The notes: generated from the letters alone by a model not told the origin. DNA of 24,228 bases from Ruminococcaceae bacterium UBA1244 (GCA_002308635.1 DBWG01000057.1:1-24228), one strand, 5' to 3'; counted from the stretch's first letter, positions 16,064-24,183 are shown. Translations and numbers: made by a program.

Positions 16064-19000
16064 CAACGCTTTTTGCGTGAGTGTTTTTTTCTTGTAAGAT
16101 ACATTGCGGAAACTGATGTCAGCATTGCTGCGGATGAAACAAATATGACAGTGAAAAAGTTATCATCTCCTGTTTCAAAATTGTCGATCATTGAGGGATC
16201 TTTTTCCTTTTCAGGTTTCGGATCATCTGATTGAGTTTTGAAGAGCCTCAATGTTTTTGAATATTTATACTTTGAGTCTTTAAGTTTGAGATCATAGAAC
16301 GATTCTGAATTTTTGAGTGCATAAGGAGAAATGATCGTCAGACGGTTATTGCCCATTGGCAGGTTGTGGACGGTCACCATGCCGTCGTCATCGCTGAAAT
16401 ATCTTTTCCCGTTCATAAAGACTTCAATGTCAGAAAGAGGCTCGTCTTTTTTGCCGATAAGACGGAAGGACGCTTCGCCGTAGGCATCAAGATTTATTAC
16501 TTCTTCATTTCCGCAGAGATATGCAGAATCTACAGCTTCAAGAGCAATACAGTTTTCATCAATGCCGGAAAAATCCTTTTCGTTTTCAAAAATAATCGTT
16601 ACATCGCCGTCCTTGAATACCTCGCTGTCCTTGTTTTTGAGCATGTGAAGGAACGATTTGAAGTAAGTCATCGCATATCTGAAATAGTATTTTTTTGTTT
16701 TTTTGTCATAGCGGTACTCAACAAATTTTTCTTTGATCTTTTCGTTTTCGTCGTAATACTGGAGTATCTCCTCCATTATCTCCTGTCTTACGGTTATCTC
16801 TCCGCTGCCGTCACGTTCTACCGAAAAGAAGTTTATACCCTGAAGACAAAGATTATCGGATGCTTCAATGTTGAGATAGAGCTTTCCGTCATTGGTTTTT
16901 TCAAGATAGATATCGTTGATGCGCGGCCTTGTATTATCAATATTGATATTCATTCTGACGGACTCTGTCCTTTCGGGATTGCCGTCTGTTCCGACTGTAG
17001 AGGCAGTGAGTGTGCAGATATACTGTCCTTCTTCGGCATTTTTTATAAAGCTGTAATACTGTTCAAGCTGATTTGAATGGTGCTTTGAGATAAAATAATC
17101 AGCTTGCGGCGACACGCTGTTTATATAGGATGGGATATCCCCGAAATTCTGGCATAAAAGAAGGTTCCCTGTCATGTCGCTGATCGACACTGTATAGTCC
17201 ATAGCGTCACGCATGATAAGTATATTCGGCAGTAGTATTGACGGATTGGAAAAAATGTTTGTCGGAATATGACGGTAGGATCTCATGCTGTCCTTTCCGA
17301 ATGCTATCTTCTTTGGAAGATCATTATAATTGAAGATGTTTATTCCGGCTGATTCATAAAAACCGTTTTCTCCGTCAAAGGATGAGGCTATTGAAAGAGT
17401 ACTCTTTGCGGCGGGAAATTCATTGTCATCAGAAAAAATATCTGACGGAAAGATATGCGCACTTGACCATTCACCGCAGAATCCGCAGAACGGAAGGCTC
17501 AGTTCCGGAGCGTTTTCTGACCTGAGACGAACAAAGCCGTCCACATAGAAGCCGTTCGTAAATATCTCACTGCGTTCATCAACAAATTCGGAGTCAAGTA
17601 TTACTACTGCCATGATATTCTCAGAGGAACCCGGTGCTACAGTCACTTCGGTAGTCTCTTCACCGTCAGACTTGAAACAGACACTGGCATATTTGCTGAT
17701 GTCTTCCGGAACAAGAGTATTGATGTATTTTATGGATGATTTTTTATCTTTATTCTTTTTGAAGCTGTCAGTCTGGATAACGTGACTGAGATCAAATGTC
17801 AGGGCTTCGGAAGAGATGTTTGTTACTGTGAATTCAAATATAAATGCGCCGCTTTTTGTGTCAAGAAGCGAAGCCTTTGGCCGTCCGTCCTTTACAGAAA
17901 GATATGCCTTTGTTTCCAGCGCAGCACCAAGATCGAGCATTCCTGAACCCTGCACTCTCGGACTGGAAAACAGTTCTTCATCTGTTCCGCTCTTGTATGG
18001 TATCAGCTTTGCGGTACTCATTAGGAACTTATAGATCAGTTCTTCCGTTTCTGCAGGCGACAGACCTTTTGCCAGACCGTTTTCGTAAACATACTGCTTC
18101 ATTATGGAATATGCGCCCGTAATACATGGTGCTGCCATTGATGTTCCCGAAAGCAATTCGTATGTTTTTATCTGTCCGAGCGTGATGGATGAGAAAATAT
18201 CCTGACCCGGAGCAGTGATATCAGGTTTGAGCATGAGATCGGCTCTTGTGCCGTATGAAGAAAAATCGGCGATCTCCTTTGCGTGTTCCTCTTCCCTTTC
18301 GGTTTTATCATCCGTTATTACGATCTCGATAGTACCTTCCGGATGCTCTTCAAAGTATTCCTTTTCTGAATGGTCAACGGCATATACAAAGAAATCAGAT
18401 TCCAGACTGTTCGGTACAAGCTTTGAATCAGACTCCGATTTTATTACAACAAGTGCATAGCAATTGTGTGGAGAAGAATTTTTGATGAGGGTTTCGGGAG
18501 TAAGCTTGCTTTCGTTTATTACGACTATTTTTTTATCTGTATCGTAGGTCTCGAATTCTTCCTTTTTTCCGATGCCGTCATAATAAATATATTCATTTGA
18601 ACTGCTGTCTTCATAGAATGGTCTTGTTTTTGAACCAAAGAAGTCGCCGTAAACATCCTCAAATTCAAGATCGGCATATACAAGATCGAATTTGAGTTCC
18701 TTTTCATTATTTGCCGTCATGGTCATAACATTGGTATATTTATACTTTGGTACAGAAGCCGCAACAGAAAGCGAACCTTCAAGCGAAGACGGGAGAGATA
18801 TGGTCCCGTATGTGGAGTACCATGCAGGAATACCGTCACCCATAGCACCGAAGCCGTTATATGCTTCGTTGCCCGCAGAGGCAACAACAGCTATACCGGA
18901 ATTTATTATCCTTTCATAAAGCAGCCTTCCTTCATAGTCGTGCATCATATACTGTACTGCACCATAGCTGCAGTTGATAACATCAGGATTGATCTTGATT

Positions 19001-20034
19001 ACATCATCAAGTGCGGCAATTATATATTCATCCTTCAGCTCATTGCTTTCATTGGAAATTTTGAAAAACGCTATCTGGGAATCATACGCCATACCCTTGA
19101 AATCCACACTGTCCATGCCGTTGTTGTTGCCTGCGGCGATACCGGCGACATGGGTTCCGTGACTGCTCTTTTTTGAGCCGACCTTTCTGTCGTTTTCGCC
19201 GTAGTCATAGGAATAGATGACCTTGCCGTTGTAAAAAATATCATCAATGCTGTATTTTGGCGATATCCCAAGCTTCGCATATTTGTGGACAAGCTTTATA
19301 TAGTCCTTGTCGTAGGTGATCTCTTCCGGCGGACAGGAAAATGCTTTGTGCTTCATATCCATTTCGGAGTCTATTATTCCGATAAGCATACCCTTTCCGG
19401 TATATCCTGCCTCATAAGCCGGGAGCACGTTTACTTCATTTTTCTGCGAAAGCTCAAATGTTTCATATTCTTTTTTTGTATGCTCTTTTTCCGGATCGCC
19501 GGTGTTTTCATCATTTTTATTATCCGCAGTATTCTCTTCTTCCGGCAGCTCATTCTTTTGAATTTCCTGAGCGTCAACATTTTCTGGCTCGGCAGGCTCA
19601 TCTTTATATATGATAGTTTTTGATATCGTGACCGAGTCTATACCGTCGATCTCCCTGATCGTTTCAATATCGTCTGTTGAAGCATTGAGAGTAAAGCCGT
19701 TTGTAATCGCCGTAAAGGAGCGGCTTTCGGAATAATCAGCGCCTCTGACAAGAGAACTTATCTTTTTCTTTATTTTTTCCTGTCCTGCAAGAATTTTTTG
19801 TGATTGTTCCATTCCTTCAGGAGAAATGATAAGCTCATTGATACTGCCGAACCTTTCTTTGTTCTGATCGTAGTGGTCGAGGAGCGATGGAGCTGAAAGG
19901 GTAACGATCATAGTTGCACGGTAACTGTTCGTTTCAGACGAAGTGCTTTTTTGTCCTGCTGCATAGGCTCCGCCTGAAAAAGAAACTGTCAGGACGATCA
20001 ACGACAAAACTATACTGATAATTCTTTTTTTCAT
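16063..20034 (-). CDS. Large secreted S8 (subtilisin/lactocepin-like) protease
   Basis: A 1323-residue exported serine endopeptidase. A signal peptide (cleavage after AYA, about residue 25) is followed by an I9-type propeptide (about 38-150) and a charged linker of about 45 residues (150-195). The S8 domain has catalytic Asp222 (IIDSEMD), His292 (SSHGTHVAG) and Ser632 (SGTSMAAP). The interval of about 340 residues between His and Ser has room for a PA-domain insertion, as in lactocepin/C5a peptidases. Fn3-like beta domains follow. The C terminus is NFETGDD (1285 on), a hydrophobic segment and RKKHSRKKR, like a sortase signal with Pro replaced. It probably degrades peptides at the cell surface for nutrition. 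The start at 20034 has GGGAG 9 nt upstream. Three 10-bp repeats lie just before it. No flanking protein-uptake genes are present. Confidence 0.93.
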   Translation of the reverse strand: MKKRIISIVLSLIVLTVSFSGGAYAAGQKSTSSETNSYRATMIVTLSAPSLLDHYDQNKERFGSINELIISPEGMEQSQKILAGQEKIKKKISSLVRGADYSESRSFTAITNGFTLNASTDDIETIREIDGIDSVTISKTIIYKDEPAEPENVDAQEIQKNELPEEENTADNKNDENTGDPEKEHTKKEYETFELSQKNEVNVLPAYEAGYTGKGMLIGIIDSEMDMKHKAFSCPPEEITYDKDYIKLVHKYAKLGISPKYSIDDIFYNGKVIYSYDYGENDRKVGSKKSSHGTHVAGIAAGNNNGMDSVDFKGMAYDSQIAFFKISNESNELKDEYIIAALDDVIKINPDVINCSYGAVQYMMHDYEGRLLYERIINSGIAVVASAGNEAYNGFGAMGDGIPAWYSTYGTISLPSSLEGSLSVAASVPKYKYTNVMTMTANNEKELKFDLVYADLEFEDVYGDFFGSKTRPFYEDSSSNEYIYYDGIGKKEEFETYDTDKKIVVINESKLTPETLIKNSSPHNCYALVVIKSESDSKLVPNSLESDFFVYAVDHSEKEYFEEHPEGTIEIVITDDKTEREEEHAKEIADFSSYGTRADLMLKPDITAPGQDIFSSITLGQIKTYELLSGTSMAAPCITGAYSIMKQYVYENGLAKGLSPAETEELIYKFLMSTAKLIPYKSGTDEELFSSPRVQGSGMLDLGAALETKAYLSVKDGRPKASLLDTKSGAFIFEFTVTNISSEALTFDLSHVIQTDSFKKNKDKKSSIKYINTLVPEDISKYASVCFKSDGEETTEVTVAPGSSENIMAVVILDSEFVDERSEIFTNGFYVDGFVRLRSENAPELSLPFCGFCGEWSSAHIFPSDIFSDDNEFPAAKSTLSIASSFDGENGFYESAGINIFNYNDLPKKIAFGKDSMRSYRHIPTNIFSNPSILLPNILIMRDAMDYTVSISDMTGNLLLCQNFGDIPSYINSVSPQADYFISKHHSNQLEQYYSFIKNAEEGQYICTLTASTVGTDGNPERTESVRMNINIDNTRPRINDIYLEKTNDGKLYLNIEASDNLCLQGINFFSVERDGSGEITVRQEIMEEILQYYDENEKIKEKFVEYRYDKKTKKYYFRYAMTYFKSFLHMLKNKDSEVFKDGDVTIIFENEKDFSGIDENCIALEAVDSAYLCGNEEVINLDAYGEASFRLIGKKDEPLSDIEVFMNGKRYFSDDDGMVTVHNLPMGNNRLTIISPYALKNSESFYDLKLKDSKYKYSKTLRLFKTQSDDPKPEKEKDPSMIDNFETGDDNFFTVIFVSSAAMLTSVSAMYLTRKKHSRKKR

Positions 20035-20050
20035 AGTCTGACTCCCATTT

Positions 20051-20080
20051 AGTGTAAATTAGTGTGGATGAGTGTGGATC
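20051..20080 (-). repeat. Three tandem 10-bp repeats upstream of protease
   Basis: On the plus strand the units are AGTGTAAATT, AGTGTGGATG and AGTGTGGATC (20051-20060, 20061-20070, 20071-20080), with a degenerate fourth AGTTTTTGGT. The 10-bp period matches one DNA turn. They fill most of the 58-bp gap between the pyrE terminator and the protease start, so they lie in its promoter or leader. Confidence 0.75.
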
Positions 20081-20092
20081 AGTTTTTGGTAA

Positions 20093-20133
20093 AAACAAAA
20101 AGCACAAAGAAGCCTTCCTTGTGCTTTTTGTTT
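20093..20133 (-). terminator. Intrinsic terminator after pyrE
   Basis: A 15-bp inverted repeat (20093-20107 with 20119-20133) has an 11-nt loop. On the minus strand it ends in a U-rich tract (UUUUUGUUUUU). It starts 8 nt past the pyrE stop. Confidence 0.88.
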
Positions 20134-20140
20134 GCTGTTG

Positions 20141-20818
20141 TCAGGCCTTTGCACCATAAAGTGCATAATATGCATCTATAGCTGACTTGAGCTTATCATC
20201 AATTATTACCTTGCCTTTATATTCCCTGTTGTAGAGGTGTTCTATGACCTCAGCCATAGTTACGATAGCGGTGGTTTTGAGACCGTATTTTTCTTCGATC
20301 TCTGAGAGAGCGCTCTTTTCGCCCTGACCTCTTTCCATTCTGTCAACGGACACTACAAGACCTATGGGAGAAACATTTCCCTGAGCCTTTATTATAGGCA
20401 GAGTCTCTTCGATAGAAGTACCTGCGGTGGTTACGTCTTCGATAATAACTATCTTGTCGCCGTCATTGATCGGGCTCCCAAGAAGGATACCCTTGTCGCC
20501 GTGATCCTTTATTTCCTTGCGGTTCGAGCAGTAACGGATATCCTTTCCGTATTTTTCGCTGACAGCGATAGCCGCAGCAACGGAAAGGGGTATTCCCTTA
20601 TATGCAGGTCCGAAAAGAACGTCAAAGTCAAGTCCGAAAGTATTATTGATCGCCTCAGCGTAGTACTGACCAAGTCTCCTGAGCTGCGCTCCGGTCCTGT
20701 AGAAGCCTGTATTTACAAAGAATGGTGTCTTTCTGCCGCTCTTTGTTACAAAGTCACCGAATTTCAGCACCTGACAATCGACCATAAACTCGATAAATTC
20801 CTTTTTATACTGTTCCAT
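20141..20818 (-). CDS. pyrE: Orotate phosphoribosyltransferase
   Basis: A 225-residue cytoplasmic enzyme that joins orotate to PRPP to make OMP in pyrimidine synthesis. The PRPP-binding motif IVIIEDVTTAGTS is intact, and the flexible-loop region (CSNRKEIKDHGDKG) supplies the usual Arg/Lys. Length is normal for bacterial PyrE. The start at 20818 is chosen because GGAGG (20827-20831 complement) lies 8 nt upstream; an ATG at 20833 overlaps this ribosome site. It is a single-gene unit between terminators. Its leader from the likely promoter is about 25 nt, too short for a PyrR attenuator. No other pyr gene is in the window. Confidence 0.97.
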   Translation of the reverse strand: MEQYKKEFIEFMVDCQVLKFGDFVTKSGRKTPFFVNTGFYRTGAQLRRLGQYYAEAINNTFGLDFDVLFGPAYKGIPLSVAAAIAVSEKYGKDIRYCSNRKEIKDHGDKGILLGSPINDGDKIVIIEDVTTAGTSIEETLPIIKAQGNVSPIGLVVSVDRMERGQGEKSALSEIEEKYGLKTTAIVTMAEVIEHLYNREYKGKVIIDDKLKSAIDAYYALYGAKA

Positions 20819-20849
20819 TAGATCAACCTCCATCGTTTTGATATACTTA

Positions 20850-20878
20850 ATGATATCACATATTTTCTTTAAAGTAAA
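20850..20878 (-). promoter_or_regulatory. Likely promoter for pyrE
   Basis: On the minus strand, TTTACT (20873-20878), a 17-nt spacer and TATCAT (20850-20855). Two mismatches in the -35 and one in the -10 make this a moderate match. Confidence 0.5.
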
Positions 20879-20899
20879 TACAAATTATCATACACGGAC

Positions 20900-20931
20900 A
20901 AACAAAAAGCACGGCAATTTATGCGCCGTGC
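20900..20931 (-). terminator. Intrinsic terminator after XRE gene
   Basis: A GC stem GCACGGC/GCCGTGC (20909-20915 with 20925-20931) has a 9-nt loop and is followed on the minus strand by UUUUUGUUU. It begins 4 nt past the stop of the regulator gene. Confidence 0.85.
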
Positions 20932-20935
20932 CGTT

Positions 20936-21190
20936 CTATTTTTTTTCATCTCTGCCAAGAAGATAGTTTACCGACACCTCAAGAATATCAGCAAGTGCAA
21001 CCAGTTCGACATCTGTTACATAGCGGATCTGACCTTCAAGCTTTGACAAGCCTGACGCATTCATATCAACTCCGCGAACCTGCAGCTGTGCCAACAGTTC
21101 CTTTTGTTTCATACCCTTTTTTTTGCGGGTCTCTTCCACTCTGACTCCGATCAGATTACGGGAGCCGAGCGACTGTTTTCGCAACCTCAA
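20936..21190 (-). CDS. Small XRE-family helix-turn-helix protein
   Basis: An 84-residue DNA-binding protein with a Cro/C1 helix-turn-helix: IGVRVEETRKKKGMKQKELL, then a recognition region around NASGLSKLE, ending SVNYLLG. It has no other domain. I prefer the TTG start at 21190, because GAGGTG (21197-21202 complement) lies 6 nt upstream. A GTG start at 21199 is in frame (87 residues) but is part of that same ribosome site. It is monocistronic, with a good promoter (21240-21268) and terminator. Two CAATATTG palindromes lie upstream and could be its operators. Its targets are unknown. Confidence 0.85.
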   Translation of the reverse strand: MRLRKQSLGSRNLIGVRVEETRKKKGMKQKELLAQLQVRGVDMNASGLSKLEGQIRYVTDVELVALADILEVSVNYLLGRDEKK

Positions 21191-21239
21191 TCGTTTCACC
21201 TCTCTTTTCGGAATACTTATCCGTTCAAGTACTCCTTAC

Positions 21240-21268
21240 ATTATAAGATAATAGAATATAATTGACAA
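21240..21268 (-). promoter_or_regulatory. Promoter for XRE gene
   Basis: On the minus strand, TTGTCA (21263-21268), a 17-nt spacer, then perfect TATAAT (21240-21245). The predicted transcript starts about 40 nt before the coding start. Confidence 0.8.
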
Positions 21269-21271
21269 TAG

Positions 21272-21334
21272 CAATATTGTAAGAATATTAACAGATATCT
21301 TTGTAAAAAACAGCCGATTTTAAGATCAATATTG
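21272..21334. repeat. Paired CAATATTG palindromes upstream of XRE promoter
   Basis: Two identical 8-nt palindromes, at 21272-21279 and 21327-21334, lie 55 bp apart (about five helical turns). The first is 3 bp from the XRE promoter -35. They are candidate operator sites, but 8-nt AT-rich palindromes can arise by chance. Confidence 0.4.
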
Positions 21335-21344
21335 TTAAAAAAGA

Positions 21345-21376
21345 AAAAAGACCCATATATAAATACAGGTCTTTTT
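21345..21376 (-). terminator. Intrinsic terminator after thiS
   Basis: A 9-bp stem (21345-21353 with 21368-21376, AAAAAGACC/GGTCTTTTT) has a 14-nt AT-rich loop and on the minus strand is followed by a U-rich run (UUUUUCUUUUUU). It starts 12 nt past the thiS stop. Confidence 0.85.
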
Positions 21377-21388
21377 GTGCGGTAATAC

Positions 21389-21583
21389 TCAGCCGCCGCC
21401 CATAAACTGAACTATCTCAACGACACTGTCGTTGTCGAGCATGGTCGTCTGAAAGCTGTTCTTTCGTATGATAGCACCGTTAAGTTCAACGGCTACACGC
21501 TGCGGGTTATAGTTATTTGACCGAAGATATTCTTCAACAGTCATTTCTGATGTGAGTTCAATGCTTTTGCCGTTCACTGTCAT
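21389..21583 (-). CDS. thiS: ThiS sulfur carrier protein
   Basis: A 64-residue ubiquitin-like sulfur carrier. The family pattern is clear: a short beta start (VNGKSIEL), VEEYL, VAVELNGAII, and the C terminus VEIVQFMGGG ending in the Gly-Gly tail that ThiF adenylates and thiocarboxylates for thiazole synthesis. It begins 3 nt after the glgB stop, and its ribosome site AAGGATG is inside the last glgB codons, so it is translationally coupled to glgB. No thiF, thiG or thiH is in the window, so a thiamine role is inferred from the family only. It could serve another sulfur-transfer pathway. No TPP riboswitch is seen. Confidence 0.9.
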   Translation of the reverse strand: MTVNGKSIELTSEMTVEEYLRSNNYNPQRVAVELNGAIIRKNSFQTTMLDNDSVVEIVQFMGGG

Positions 21584-21586
21584 TTC

Positions 21587-23524
21587 TTATTCATCCTTGC
21601 TTTTTGCAGTTTTTTTGGTGGTTTTCTTTTTTGGTTTGTCATCCTCAGTCTCCTCAACAGGTTTCGGAGTGTCCTTGACCTCAAAGATCACTGCACCAAA
21701 AGGAGGAAGTGTGAATACAGCGAAATTATCCCACTGGTTATGCTTTATCGGTTCGGATTTGATCGGATTCGGGTTGAGAACGCCTGTTCCTCCGTAGCAC
21801 TGATTATCAGTGTTGAGAACTTCGGTAAGAGTGCAGTCGTCTTTGAGACCCATACGGAAGTTTTCTCTTGTAACGGGAGACATATTCAGAACAACGGCAT
21901 ACTTCTGACCGTCGGTCATTCTGTAGTATGCGTACATATTTTCATCGGCATTGTCTGCATCTATCCAGAGGAATCCGTCCTCGGTATAGTCCTTTTCGTA
22001 GAATGCAGGATTTTGGGTTACGAGTCCGCTGATGTCGCGGAAGAAGTCATGGAACATCTTGTGCATCGGGAACTGGTCAAGCAGGAACCAGTCCATTTCC
22101 TTTGTTTCGTCCCATTCACGGAACATTCCAAGCTCGTTGCCCATGAAGTTGAGCTTCTTGCCGGGATGAGTCATCATATAGGCATAAAGAGTCCTTGCCT
22201 GAGCGAACTTGTTGTGATAGTCGCCGCCGAACATTTTCTGGACTATAGTTGCCTTGCCGTGAACGACCTCATCGTGTGAAAGCGGAAGAATGAATCTCTC
22301 ATAGTAGAAATACGCCATTGACCAGTTGATCTGATTGTGGCTGCCTCTTCTCCAGAGAGGATCGACCTTCATGTATTTTAGAGTATCGTTCATCCAGCCC
22401 ATATCCCATTTGTAGTCGAAGCCGAGTCCGCCTTCTTCAACGGGCTTTGTAACTCCGGGATAATCAGATGAATCCTCGGCAATGAGCATGATATTGTTAA
22501 AGTTTTTGTTAAGGTTATAGTTCATCTTCTTAAAGAAGTCAACAGAACGGTCGTTGACTCCTCTGTTTTTGTCGCCCATCCAATAGATACCGTTGTTGAT
22601 CGCATCCATACGGATACCGTCAAAGTGATAAGCATCAAGCCAGAAAGCTGCGCAGGACATAAGATAGCTCTGGACATCGCCCTTTGAGAGGTTGAAGTTA
22701 TAAGAACCCCACTGACTCTGTGATACGTCTGACGGCGGATATTCATAAAGTGCAGTGCCGTCAAAGTTTCCGAGAGAATAATTATCCCTTACGAAATGAA
22801 CGAATGCAAAGTCGATAATGACTCCGATGCCGTTCTGATGGCAGACATCAACGAATTTCATAAGCTGTTCGGGAGTGCCGTATCTCGAAGTAGCGCTGTA
22901 ATACTGAGACACCTGATATCCCCAGGATCCATCGAAGGGATATTCAGCAAGAGGCATTACCTCTATATGTGTAAAGTTGTTTTCCTTTGCATATTTTGCG
23001 ACATCCTCAGCGATCTCATCGTAGCGGAACCACTGTGCGCCGCCGTCATATTCGGATTTTCCGTAGGGCTTTTTCCATGAGCCCATGTGCATTTCATAGA
23101 TATTCATAGGCTTGTCGTAGCACTTTGTACGGGTCTTCATCCATTCCTCATCATGGAAAACGTTCAGTCCGTCCATTCTGGTGATAACGGAAGCCGTATC
23201 GGGTCTGAGCTGGCTATGGAAAGCATAAGGATCCGCCTTATCGACAACGTTTCCTCCCTGCTGATACACACGGAACTTATAAAGCTGTCCGACTCTTGCC
23301 TCTGCAACATAAAGCTCATAGACGCCGTGATTGATCTTGTTCATTCTGTGGTTCCAGCCGTTCCAGCCGTTGAAATCGCCGATCACTTCCATCTGGTATG
23401 CGGCAGGTGCATATACTCTGAAAACAATGCCTGCATCGTCATCAGAACAGGGATGCGCACCAAAATACCTGTAAGCGTTCATTGATTCTCCGCGGTAGAA
23501 CTGATCCATAGAAAATTCTGTCAT
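21587..23524 (-). CDS. glgB: 1,4-alpha-glucan branching enzyme
   Basis: A 645-residue GH13 branching enzyme that moves alpha-1,4 chains to alpha-1,6 positions in glycogen. An N-terminal CBM48-like domain (VIGDFNGWNGW, about 48-58) precedes the GH13 barrel. The nucleophile is Asp307 (RMDAI), the acid/base Glu350 (IAEDSSD), and the third Asp418 is in SHDEVVHGK. Region I reads DFAFVHF, with the Asp and His kept but the Trp-Val-Pro core of the usual DWVPxHF changed. A polar tail of about 27 residues (TPKPVEETEDDKPKKK...) ends the protein and is not a usual GlgB feature. The start at 23524 has AGGAGA 7 nt upstream. It is co-transcribed with thiS. No other glg gene is in the window. Confidence 0.96.
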   Translation of the reverse strand: MTEFSMDQFYRGESMNAYRYFGAHPCSDDDAGIVFRVYAPAAYQMEVIGDFNGWNGWNHRMNKINHGVYELYVAEARVGQLYKFRVYQQGGNVVDKADPYAFHSQLRPDTASVITRMDGLNVFHDEEWMKTRTKCYDKPMNIYEMHMGSWKKPYGKSEYDGGAQWFRYDEIAEDVAKYAKENNFTHIEVMPLAEYPFDGSWGYQVSQYYSATSRYGTPEQLMKFVDVCHQNGIGVIIDFAFVHFVRDNYSLGNFDGTALYEYPPSDVSQSQWGSYNFNLSKGDVQSYLMSCAAFWLDAYHFDGIRMDAINNGIYWMGDKNRGVNDRSVDFFKKMNYNLNKNFNNIMLIAEDSSDYPGVTKPVEEGGLGFDYKWDMGWMNDTLKYMKVDPLWRRGSHNQINWSMAYFYYERFILPLSHDEVVHGKATIVQKMFGGDYHNKFAQARTLYAYMMTHPGKKLNFMGNELGMFREWDETKEMDWFLLDQFPMHKMFHDFFRDISGLVTQNPAFYEKDYTEDGFLWIDADNADENMYAYYRMTDGQKYAVVLNMSPVTRENFRMGLKDDCTLTEVLNTDNQCYGGTGVLNPNPIKSEPIKHNQWDNFAVFTLPPFGAVIFEVKDTPKPVEETEDDKPKKKTTKKTAKSKDE

Positions 23525-23639
23525 ACGATCATCTCCTGATTATAGTTTCTCTTATAATATTTTAAAATAACAACAGTCCAGTGTCATTAGACAGATACTG
23601 CACTTTGTCATATTCAGACAAATATTTTAAGCTATGATA
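23525..23639. other. Gap between SCP2-like gene and glgB
   Basis: 115 nt with no gene. A 6-bp TTTGTC/GACAAA pair with an ATATTCA loop is present, but no U-tract follows it. A TATAAT on the minus strand lies too close to the glgB ribosome site to be a normal -10. I cannot place a glgB promoter, so read-through from the SCP2-like gene is possible. Confidence 0.35.
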
Positions 23640-23963
23640 TCATTTTTTCATCTTTTTGTAGAGTGAGATCGCAAGGAACACATTTCCTTTAGCCTTTACC
23701 TTTCCGGTAGTAAACGCCTTGAACGGTTCTATTTTTTTATTGATAAGATCTTCAAAGGTCGCATCAGACATAGTAACAAAGATATTTGCTTTATCATGCT
23801 TAACAGGTTCGATCATTTTTCTGCCGCCGATGTAGGCAAGGTATACATAGCCGGCATCCTTTCCTGTAATACATACAACTCCGGAAAAATCCTTGTCTAT
23901 TTTTGAAGTATCCATTCTGTCAAATTTCGTTTTTATAAGTTTATAGCTTTCCTCAAATTTCAT
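23640..23963 (-). CDS. SCP2 sterol-binding-domain-like protein
   Basis: A 107-residue protein that is one SCP2-like domain. The family pattern is visible: FSGVVCITGKD and YVYLAYIGGRK strands, the ANIFVTMSDATFEDLINKK segment, and the closing KAFTTGKVKAKGN-LAISLYKKMKK helix. In eukaryotes such domains bind lipids; the role of stand-alone bacterial copies is not established. It has no signal peptide, so it is cytoplasmic. The start at 23963 is chosen because GAGGG lies about 9-10 nt upstream; in-frame ATGs at 23978 and 24008 precede or overlap that site. An extended -10 promoter lies at 24013-24021. Confidence 0.85.
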   Translation of the reverse strand: MKFEESYKLIKTKFDRMDTSKIDKDFSGVVCITGKDAGYVYLAYIGGRKMIEPVKHDKANIFVTMSDATFEDLINKKIEPFKAFTTGKVKAKGNVFLAISLYKKMKK

Positions 23964-24012
23964 TTTGTTATCCCTCATTTTCTGCATACTATTTAACGCT
24001 CTACACACAAGG

Positions 24013-24021
24013 ATTATATCA
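24013..24021 (-). promoter_or_regulatory. Extended -10 promoter for SCP2-like gene
   Basis: On the minus strand, TGATATAAT (24013-24021), a perfect extended -10. No clear -35 is present, which fits extended -10 promoters. The leader would be about 42 nt. Confidence 0.6.
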
Positions 24022-24120
24022 TATAAAGCGGGATGTTATTTTCTGTTGAGGAATTATTTTTAATAATTTTGGAGCAAAGAATTTTTTCCAAAAAATCATT
24101 AAAAAATTTTAAAATAACAC

Positions 24121-24149
24121 TTGACAAATAATAAGCTGTTTGTTATAAT
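24121..24149 (+). promoter_or_regulatory. Consensus promoter for tRNA-Leu
   Basis: Perfect TTGACA (24121-24126), a 17-nt spacer and perfect TATAAT (24144-24149), about 35 nt ahead of the tRNA. It is a strong stable-RNA promoter. Confidence 0.9.
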
Positions 24150-24183
24150 AATCAAGCAGTCGGAAATCCGGTGTCCGTGATAT

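Noticed and set aside
16366..17076. Long plus-strand frame of 236 codons inside the protease gene
   Set aside because: Composition is that of a shadow frame (Phe/Ile/Val rich, no domain); it lies wholly antisense to the protease.
20041..20090. DnaA-box cluster suggesting a replication origin
   Set aside because: Units differ from TTATCCACA at one or more positions, no dnaA/dnaN is nearby, and the spacing fits a regulator site better.
20834..20935. PyrR-type attenuator or binding loop before pyrE
   Set aside because: The leader from the likely promoter is about 25 nt, and the only hairpin belongs to the XRE terminator.
21200..21388. TPP riboswitch near thiS
   Set aside because: thiS is transcribed from the glgB side; the AT-rich stretch here is downstream of it and holds its terminator and the XRE promoter. 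No THI-box core is seen.
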